64,000 nucleotides of DNA from Serripes groenlandicus (lineage: Eukaryota > Mollusca > Bivalvia > Cardiida > Cardiidae), in contig JASEVX010000034.1 in NCBI GenBank assembly GCA_031761405.1, positions 1,677,935 to 1,741,934 on the forward strand. Direction: 5' to 3'. The notes beneath the pieces were generated by a model. It was not told where the DNA came from. It did no database searches and saw only the letters and a list, made by a program, of their open reading frames with translations. The position numbers and the translations under genes were made by a program. This document shows, in pieces, positions 56,611 to 64,000 of the stretch. Each line of letters begins with the position of its first letter. Positions within the stretch are counted from its first letter, which is position 1.

Positions 56611-57905
56611 ATTCTAATCATTTTCTCAGCACTAATAAAAAAAAAAAGCTCACTTTCGCTCTGCCACATGCATATTAATTCACGGTCTTAATGCTCTAAG
56701 CAAGAATGTTTGTAAGATATCAAATTAAACTCATTGATATTGTAATTGGTATATCGATGAACTGTTTGTCAGTACAGATATGCATCTTAACTCAGTGTTG
56801 TTGATATAGAGAGCAAGGTCGATTCGTGGTTTTCACTTCACGGTCATCGCTGCATTTCGCTATCTGCTACCAGAATCCCGGAGCCTCTTTACACATCGGT
56901 AAGGAGCTTATCTCGTGGCAAATCCATCGTTGTAAGTAATAATGAAGCTGAGAGAAATAGTGGCAATTTTGAAATTTGTTCTGAATCATGTACGATTGTA
57001 AATCCTGCCATAAAAGTGGGTGCTCCTTCGTCGCTTAGCCTTTTCTTTATCGGAATAGCTTGAACATAGCTCTTGAGGTGTTTTGATTCACATCAAGAAA
57101 GGATAACTGCCTCATATTAGCCATCGTGTGCAGTGTTTCAATAGAGGTTAACAAAGCATGCCTGTTAAATGTTGCTTGACGCCCGATTCCCAAAAAAAAC
57201 GTGAACACCGCCCTGTGATGTTCTCGGGGAACAATCAATATTTAATTTGTTCCTTTCAAGCGATTGTTATTAGATCAAACAAGCGGAGACCTCTAAATGC
57301 ATTTCAAAAGACACAGGAATAACTTTCCTAAAGTAGCTATTGGACCAGATTGCAAAAAAAACGGGACACCCGCCTTTGACAATAATTAAAAGCAGATTTT
57401 GCACACAAAAACTGTGGAAAATCCAAATATTACGTCTCGTGCTTTTGTTTTCCATCAATTATTGATAAATATTTGACTTAAATGACGAAGCATTCATTTT
57501 GACGAATTGGCTCCAGACATATTGACCATAATGAAAAAGTTCTCATTTCGAAACAATGTTTTCAACTTTTACCAATAATAACACATACATTTTATAAATA
57601 GAGGTATTTCATATACTAGTTTACATATTTTCTAAGTACAGATTTAATGTTTCAATATGTTTGCATAGATGTTTTCAGAATCGCTTGCTCGTTGTTTGCG
57701 GCAAAGATTTAAAGAAAGTGTTAATCATGAATCAGAACGAATGACATTGATAGGATTATCAAAATTAAGAAAACTCTTGTAGTCAAATAAAGGTTTATAT
57801 AAAGAATATCCGTCCATGCTCCAAATCTATAAACTGTGCTCAGAATGTGTGCTCAAGTATCTGATTGGTCAGGTGCAAAATCCTTCTCCAAATAGACCAA
57901 TAGAT
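56611..57905. other. No gene recognised; one minus-strand open frame
   Basis: A minus-strand frame at 57047-57238 ends in a stop and contains MANMRQLSFLDVNQNTSRAM, but no family is recognised and no splice sites support it. A MITE-A remnant lies around 57500-57725. Confidence 0.3.
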
Positions 57906-57909
57906 ACAT

Positions 57910-58145
57910 CTGTTTAACAGTTTTTCAGTTATATCGCGGAGTTTCCTTGGTAAGTTACCAGTACTACTAGTCAATTTATCCAGATACCAGCCAGTCGGTC
58001 GTAATGCTAAATCCACACCATAGAGCGGCGCAAAGGAGTGCAGCCGTTACTACCATTTTTTAAATATTTTCGTATGACCCGGTTGTGGATCGAACACGCG
58101 AAATCCCGCACCAGGGGCGGACGCTAAATCACTACTCAACTTGGC
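57910..58145 (-). mobile_element. SINE family 3 copy
   Basis: 'tcagttatatcgcgg', 'taagttaccagtactactag' and 'agtcggtcgtaatgct', then a minus-strand tRNA-like head near 58090-58140 ('ggatcgaacacgcgaaatcc'). Confidence 0.7.
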
Positions 58146-58993
58146 GGTCTTTTGAATTCATTTAGACGAAGTGCCGTTTGTGAGGATTCATGTTTTAAAA
58201 CAAAAGAAATCATCTCACGGCACATTTCTTTGTGTAAGCAAACTATGTTCATTCATTTAATCTATACTTGTCTCTTTTTTTTCAATTCATGGCTAGTTAT
58301 ACAATACATTTGATATTATACTTTGTAAACAACTGTTCAATTACCCAGTGGAGAGGAAGTATATAAGGTTTTTGGTCTGGGGCTTTAGCCCCTGGTCATA
58401 GTAGTAATACCATTTTTTTCGGAGTTTGCAGCATGCCAATTGCTGTTGGCACCAAACAACGCATGAGAAACTGCGCGAGAAAAACAGTTCATCATGGATT
58501 CAACAAAACTGCATTTAAAAGGTTAGGATCTCTACCCATAAATATCATTTTAATGTTATTGGAACATCAGTGACAAACTTAGTACTCCAATATAAGTTTG
58601 AGAAATGCTTTAGAAATTAATGTGCCGAGAGGTCAAATATGGACGATTTTTATAACATTATTAACATTCGCAAAGAGGAACGGAAAAAAGAGAAGTCACG
58701 TGAAATATACAGTGGCGGATTAACCGGGGGCCGTAGGGCCCGTGCCTCGAAATATCCAACCTTCCAGCAGCCCCCAGGCCGTCAGCACTGCAGTACTTTT
58801 ATTTGTTTTCGTTACAATCATTTTCACGATAACTGTTTGTATCGTTTATAATCTTATAAAGTATGTTTAAACTAATTAATTTAAAATAATCAGGTTTGAT
58901 GTTAAACTATCAATTGTTTTGATATACTCTTTTAAACTCCTATTCAACGCATCTAAAGAACAAGTCAGTCAATTCATTGATTGGGTTTCGAAA

Positions 58994-59205
58994 CTAAACA
59001 ACACTTTGTAAGATGCAGTACATATCTTCGTGGACATCTAAGAAGTGCCTGCCGCCCGCGATCAAAAAGTCGTCCGAGGTCGTGTACTGTAAGCCAATGA
59101 TAAGATCGTCCCCGTATTGAATCGGACATTGATTGTCTATGTCTGGCAATTTTGAGAGCGTGATTGCGACTTCCAGAGATGTCAATTGTTGAATTAAAAT
59201 GATAT
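58994..59205 (-). CDS. Unrecognised open frame, possibly an exon or gene relic
   Basis: A minus-strand frame reads ILIQQLTSLEVAITLSKL, PDIDNQCPIQYGDDLIIGL, QYTTSDDFLIAGGRHFLDV and HEDMYCILQSVV, then a stop. Codon use looks more protein-like than its surroundings, and the N-terminal side stays open to a stop near 59235. No start Met is present before the middle, so a splice acceptor would be needed. I do not recognise the family. It could be a terminal exon, a relic, or chance. Confidence 0.25.
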
Positions 59206-59514
59206 ATATACAGAGTCCAATCGGCCTACAGAATTATTGGCTTCTTGTCTGTTAGCAGCTCCGAGTAAACAAAGATATATTGCAACCTCGGGTCATCGGC
59301 GTTTTATCACAATATCGTTGCTTTACTGCTCATGTCTTTGTTCCTTTAAAACGTTATTGCTATCTAGATCAAAACCTTTACTTCTTAAATAGCACCCCTT
59401 TTGTTTTTGTTGTGTAAAAACAGTTCTAAGAAAACACAATTATTTTTGTTAAATGGTGTAGAGGGTTTATTAGAAAATATTTGTCTAATTGTGTATTTCG
59501 CCCCACACCGCCCC

Positions 59515-59608
59515 AACCCCTGCGCGGACTGCCCAGGCTGATCTGGGACGATACATTACGCAGCGTCCATAATGTTGGTTGTCTAGTGGAACGGCTCATA
59601 CATGTACG
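59515..59608. mobile_element. MITE-E fragment
   Basis: 'gcgcggactgcccaggctga', 'cgatacattacgcagcgtcc' and 'gtggaacggctcata' match one end of the 55231-55466 element. Confidence 0.75.
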
Positions 59609-59689
59609 TAGTTCAATCAGGTCATCAGGGTGATTATACTGCGTTTGTCTTTGTTCCTTGTACGCGTTGTTGTTAATATTTCTTTCAAT

Positions 59690-60070
59690 GTGTATTTAGG
59701 GTCAATGCATTACCAAACCGCACCAAGAAAGTATTTCAAATGGTATATTAATACTTATAAAGCAAATACTAAATTGCTCTTTTGTTTAATGGATTAAATT
59801 GTGATACGGCTGTTCGAATTCGGGTATAAAAACTTCTTTCTTGTAAAATGTTTGCGAATTAGCAGCGACGTGAAATACAATTCAATACCTTTAGCTTATA
59901 GTAGGAGACAATGCTAATGTTAATCCAGACACAACGTACCGTGGAACTTGACAACACGGTATATTAATGTTGATACAGGAATGCTAAAATTGCGCTTGTG
60001 TTTAATGGTTTCATATGGTTGACGGCTGTGTGATTTCAGGAACGCGTTTAACTTTCGTGTATAATGTAGT
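59690..60070 (+). repeat. Diverged tandem duplication (~215-bp spacing)
   Basis: 'ggtatattaatacttataaa...gtttaatgga...acggctgttcgaattc' at about 59740-59830 is echoed by 'ggtatattaatgttgataca...gtttaatggt...acggctgtgtgatttc' at about 59955-60045. Confidence 0.6.
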
Positions 60071-60074
60071 CATG

Positions 60075-60432
60075 TTAAAGGTGCTGAACTCCAGATGGAG
60101 ATTATGTTTTTGAAATGTTGAAACTTCTGCAAATATTGCTAATAGTGACAACAAAGTAAGTAATAGATATTTCAAATCTATTTAGGCAGTAAATGTTTTA
60201 AAAGCTGACCATAGAAAGTCATGAAAATGTTCAAAAAAGGGCTTACTGGGCATGTCTACCCAGTACAAATGAAACATAAACGATCAAATATTTAGATGCT
60301 TATTGTACTGGAAAGTGAAATTATTACCCTTATTTTATGAATTATGATTCTAATATTTCAAGACAACTGTTGAACAGTTTGTTTTCAAAACTTTGACTAT
60401 ACTATCTATAATCTGGAGCCCAGCATCTTTAA
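60075..60432. mobile_element. MITE-C, TTAA-flanked, 22-bp TIR
   Basis: The left end TTAAAGGTGCTGAACTCC and the right end GGAGCCCAGCATCTTTAA are inverted repeats (about three mismatches over 22 bp). TTAA lies at both edges. The interior has no ORF. Confidence 0.85.
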
Positions 60433-60653
60433 AGCAACCTAGAATACACTCCAATAATTGGGACTGGATGGAAAGGAGTACAATCGTCTTGTTTAATGTT
60501 GTGTGCTATCGATCCGCCCCTAAATCAGTTCGCGGCTTGATAGGGCATGAACGCATTGCTGCCACAAAATGATTGACTTCGATAGTGGAGAGAAAATGAG
60601 ATTTTACACAACTCCTCCCGATAAACAAGACAGTGGAGCAGAAAAAGAAAAGT

Positions 60654-60860
60654 TGATTGATTGTGTAGTGTTTTACGCCGTTTTCAACAGTTTGTTCAGT
60701 TATATCTCGACGTGTCCTGGGTAAGTTACCAGTTCTACTGGTTCAATTATCATGACACCAGTAAGTCGGTCGTTATGCTACCTCTGCAACCCTGAGCTCC
60801 AAGGATGTTTGCCATTATATTCACTTTTAAAGTCTTTGGTATGGCTCGGCCGGGAGAAAA
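60654..60860 (-). mobile_element. SINE family 3 copy, head lost
   Basis: 'ttgattgattgtgtagtgtt', 'ccgttttcaacagtttgttc', 'gggtaagttaccagttctac' and 'cagtaagtcggtcgttatgc'. The tRNA head is missing beyond about 60850. Confidence 0.75.
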
Positions 60861-60902
60861 AGAAAGATATATTGGCCGAATCAGTCAAGTATGTGGGCAA
60901 TT

Positions 60903-61121
60903 TTAACTCTTTCAGAGCCGAATTTCCATTAGTAGACCGCTCCATGTTTAAAATCGAGCGACTACATTTTAAATGCAATGAGACTTTTGGATTGTTTTGA
61001 TAACAAAAATTATAACAATGCTGATTTCGTGTGAGATGAATCGTTACGAGCCGACCCACCTGAATCTGTTTTGTTTGAGAAAAAACCACCTCAATACCGT
61101 CATTGGCTCTAAAAGATTTAA
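60903..61121. mobile_element. MITE-B, decayed copy
   Basis: TTAACTCTTTCAGAGCCGAA to GGCTCTAAAAGATTTAA. The centre 'gaatcgttacgagccga' is degenerate. Confidence 0.85.
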
Positions 61122-61914
61122 AACATTTCAGCCTTTTTTCGGCGAAAGCTGTTTAACCTCGGTTTTGACCTAGATGTTAAACTAATGATCCAGATTGTAG
61201 ACAAATCAAGTGTTGTATTTAATGAATAATGTCGAAGAAATAAAGGAAATGAAACGTTTTGATTGGTTCATAGTTAAGTTGGCGTTCCTACGAGAGGCAC
61301 TAATAAGGTGAAGTTTTAAAATGAAATGTTCTGCATACTAACCTTTAATTGTTTTCATTAAGAAATAAACATCAGTGAAAACGTATGAAATATTTTTTTT
61401 TTTGAAACATGATAAGTTTTCAGTAATTTATCGTCAATTGAAACTTGTACACCTCTTTGGTGCCTCGCGTAATGTCCAGTCATGTGACGTATTCTCGACC
61501 TTTAATGCACATGTTCCATGTCTTAGTGTTTTCTCATATTGATCGCCGTTTATCTTTTTTAAAGATATTTCTTGTTTGAATACAACATTCAACCAAAAGG
61601 ATGTTTGAATGTCTGATTATATTTGAGTGAAAACGAAATACAAGTTACAATGCAAAGACAATGGTCAACCTAAGTATTATATATAGTTGAAACCCGTGCA
61701 TTTCGAAAAGCACAGGCATTGTTTTTAAACATTAGCAAATGTGATGCGATTTAATGACTAAATGAAATAGGCCATGATTAATGTATAAGCGTTGGTTTTG
61801 ATCTAGGAGTTAAATTTAAATTGAATTCGAATCTAATAATACGAACATATACAGAAGCTGTCATTTGCATTAATGTGAATGACGCAATGCAATCTGTCAC
61901 AACAGCTACGCCAC
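61122..61914. other. No recognisable feature
   Basis: AT-rich. No ORF, repeat family match or strong hairpin noted. Confidence 0.4.
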
Positions 61915-61925
61915 TTGAATCAATC

Positions 61926-62148
61926 TTTGTTTTACTGGGGTTTTACGCCGTCTTGGACATTATTTCAGTTATATCACGGCGACAGTTAACGCATTCATGA
62001 TCCATGGGTAAACTAAATCAGTACTAGGCCAGAAAATATGCCTTGCCAAGGGGCACTCCACCATGACCGCCGCGCCGCGTCTAAAGACCAAACCCGGGAC
62101 GCCCGGTTCCAAATCCACGACGCTAACCCCTCTACCAAGGCGAATTCC
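61926..62148 (-). mobile_element. SINE family 2 with TSD
   Basis: 'cagttatatcacggcgacag', 'catgatccatgggtaaacta', 'tgccttgccaaggggcactc' and a minus-strand tRNA-like head ending 'ctctaccaaggcgaattcc'. Flanks TTGAATCAATC (61915-61925) and TTAAATCAATC (62149-62159) form a target-site duplication with one mismatch. Confidence 0.9.
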
Positions 62149-62290
62149 TTAAATCAATCAGTCCTCTACTTAAGACACGGGAGATACAGACTGTAACCAT
62201 TTTGTTCGATGAAGTATGTTATCGATTTACAATCAATCATTGTATGGTTCGATTGCATAATCATAGCATGATTGACTCAGATACAAGGGA

Positions 62291-62438
62291 TTAATTGATT
62301 GGGGTTTAACGCCGTTTTTCAACAATTGTTCAGTCATATAACGGCGGCCAGTTCACCTACTCATATGATTCCTGGTGCGCTCACAACAGTTCTCCACACA
62401 ACATACTTTCCAAGTAACTGGCTGCTTTTCCACATAGA
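62291..62438 (-). mobile_element. SINE family 1, 5'-truncated, with TSD
   Basis: Tail and body only, stopping at 'cttttccacataga'. Flanking CAGATACAAGGGA (62278-62290) and CAGATACAGGGGA (62439-62451) are a 13-bp duplication with one mismatch. Confidence 0.93.
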
Positions 62439-62451
62439 CAGATACAGGGGA

Positions 62452-63265
62452 GAAATCAAATCCGACATAAAGCGATAGAAGTATTTGGATACATTTGACT
62501 CGCGATAACTCGTACATGTGATAATTCGAAGTTAACGTTTAACTCAAACCAATTCCTGAAACGAATAGTATGCATTGTGTAAACAGGGTGTCAGCAGCTC
62601 CGATTGCGTAGACGAGAATCAGAACAGCTACTGAGCTGTTTTCTTGATACTATTTTGTCACTGGCTTGTTTTTGTATTAGATCTTTCATAAAAGACATTT
62701 CAATACATATGAATTACGTCCTAATCATACATACATTGAATTTAGCATAAATCAATGGATCATTCGAACACGCCAACATGTAATAAGTGGCGCCCCTTTC
62801 GAGTTATCGTAAGTACACTGTATGTGTATGTGTTTAAAAGTGGTCTGCTGTATAGATCTATGGTGGCATACTTCTGCCACCACATAACCACTTAATTATC
62901 ACGTTATATAACTAGTTAGTCACTTAATTATCATGATAAATATCTGATTAACCCGTTAATTTTTATTAAACAGAAAAAAGTATATGTTACTGCCCACTAC
63001 TGCCAACAGATAGAGAAGAGGTCGTGCGTATCAAAACGTTTGCATTCTTTGTACGAAAATTAAAGACCACAGTTAATCAGGGCGTTAATATCATTCTCCA
63101 GAAGTTGGCCCTGTTTACGTTTACGATTGATTCATTTCCTAACCATCAATTAAACCCTGCAATGTTCACCAATTTGTCATTTAAGGTTTCAATAAACATC
63201 CGAAGGGCAATGCCAATTTGTATCCTTTACCATGGCACCAAATAACTTAAATATGTTAGTAATGG
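62452..63265. other. No recognisable feature
   Basis: AT-rich; no gene or repeat from the families above. Confidence 0.4.
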
Positions 63266-63269
63266 GTTT

Positions 63270-63415
63270 CCCTACTTGGCGCTCAGGATTATGGGGTTAG
63301 CATTATGAACGAGTCTCTGGTATTAGAATGAATGGACTAGAAGTACTGGTAACATACACAGGAAACGTAATGCTATTGCTGAAATATTATTGAAAGCTGC
63401 AATAAACACCATACC
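63270..63415 (+). mobile_element. SINE family 3, 3' part
   Basis: 'ccctacttggcgctcaggat', 'ggttagcattatgaacgagt', 'ggactagaagtactggtaac' and the tail 'attgaaagctgcaataaaca'. Confidence 0.75.
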
Positions 63416-63494
63416 ATCAAAATAACATGGGTGCGCTGTGAAATATTAATACACACTGGTATAAAATCGGCTAACGTTGGTTTTAATTGATTTG

Positions 63495-63640
63495 TTTTAT
63501 TAGGATTTTATGTAATTTTCAACATTATTTCAGTCATATCGTGGCGACAGTTCAATCATTTATGATCCCCGGGTAAACAAATTAGTACTAGGCTTGGACA
63601 TGTGCCTTGCTCAAGGGCACGCTACCATAACAGTGATTTA
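63495..63640 (-). mobile_element. SINE family 2, head lost
   Basis: 'cagtcatatcgtggcgacag', 'tttatgatccccgggtaaac', 'agtactaggcttgg' and 'gtgccttgctcaagggcac'. Confidence 0.75.
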
Positions 63641-63704
63641 ATGAAAGCACATTCCATATATGACATTTAACAAACTGTTGATTTTCTGAGAGTGTGTTTC
63701 ACCG

Positions 63705-64000
63705 CTTCGGTTGTGTCGAGATAGAGCGTCCGCCTCGAGTGCGGGAGGTCGTGGGTTCGATCTCATACAGGTTTCTTACCAAATACATTACAAATGGTAG
63801 TAATGGCAATCTCATTAAAATCATCTCCTATTAAAGCTACGCATAGATTTGGTCAGATCGTGTACTTTAGTCAGATTGTAGTAATGGCTGCCCTCCTTGG
63901 CGCTCAATGTTGCGGGGGTATCATTACGACTGACTGGCTGATGTCAGGATAAATGGATCAGTAGTACTGGTAACTTACCCAGGAAACACCGGGATATAAC
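63705..64000 (+). mobile_element. SINE family 3, cut by window end
   Basis: Head 'gatagagcgtccgcctcgag' (box A region) with 'aggtcgtgggttcgatctca' (box B), then 'ccctccttggcgctcaatgt', 'cattacgactgactggctga' and 'cagtagtactggtaacttac', continuing to base 64000. Confidence 0.85.

Overview
The window looks like nuclear DNA of a bivalve mollusc, most likely a heterodont clam or mussel. It is AT-rich, gene-poor and packed with repeats typical of bivalves: tRNA-derived SINEs with box A and box B, TTAA-flanked palindromic MITEs, and non-autonomous rolling-circle-like elements with 140-180 bp tandem cores. The species call is inference. No bacterial operons, CRISPR arrays, rRNA or free-standing tRNA genes were seen.

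Two protein-coding loci are convincing. On the plus strand, seven exons between 34421 and 45375 encode an acidic region, an RS/KR-rich basic stretch and part of the SPRY domain of an hnRNP U-family protein. The SAP domain, one or more exons inside the SPRY domain, and the P-loop kinase/RGG part were not found. On the minus strand, one exon (48792-49239) encodes the signal peptide and N-terminal esterase-fold region of a neuroligin-like protein. Each gene's missing exons should lie beyond the other gene's exon, so the loci are interleaved in antisense, one is a fragment, or the assembly is joined wrongly between 45.4 and 48.8 kb. A weaker candidate is a three-exon, probably non-coding transcript at 28.4-32.4 kb, with a CRE/YY1-type promoter and a poly(A) signal.

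Layout: 0-3.8 kb holds a SINE head, rolling-circle-element pieces, a 36-bp minisatellite whose units carry AATAAA, and a 165-bp array. 4.3-20 kb is framed by a large inverted duplication and contains a tandem duplication split by a rolling-circle-like element. 16-28.4 kb holds direct duplications, many MITEs and a 142-bp-unit element. 29.6-31.7 kb is a 176-bp array. 32.68-33.07 kb is a dense cluster of CCATGG palindromes. 34.4-45.4 kb is the hnRNP U-like gene, with a dead LINE and two tandem-core elements in its introns. 45.4-64 kb holds the neuroligin exon, three long-stem foldbacks, many SINEs (several with clear target-site duplications) and three kinds of TTAA-flanked MITE.

All calls come from reading the sequence by eye. 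Repeat boundaries are approximate unless a duplication or motif fixes them.
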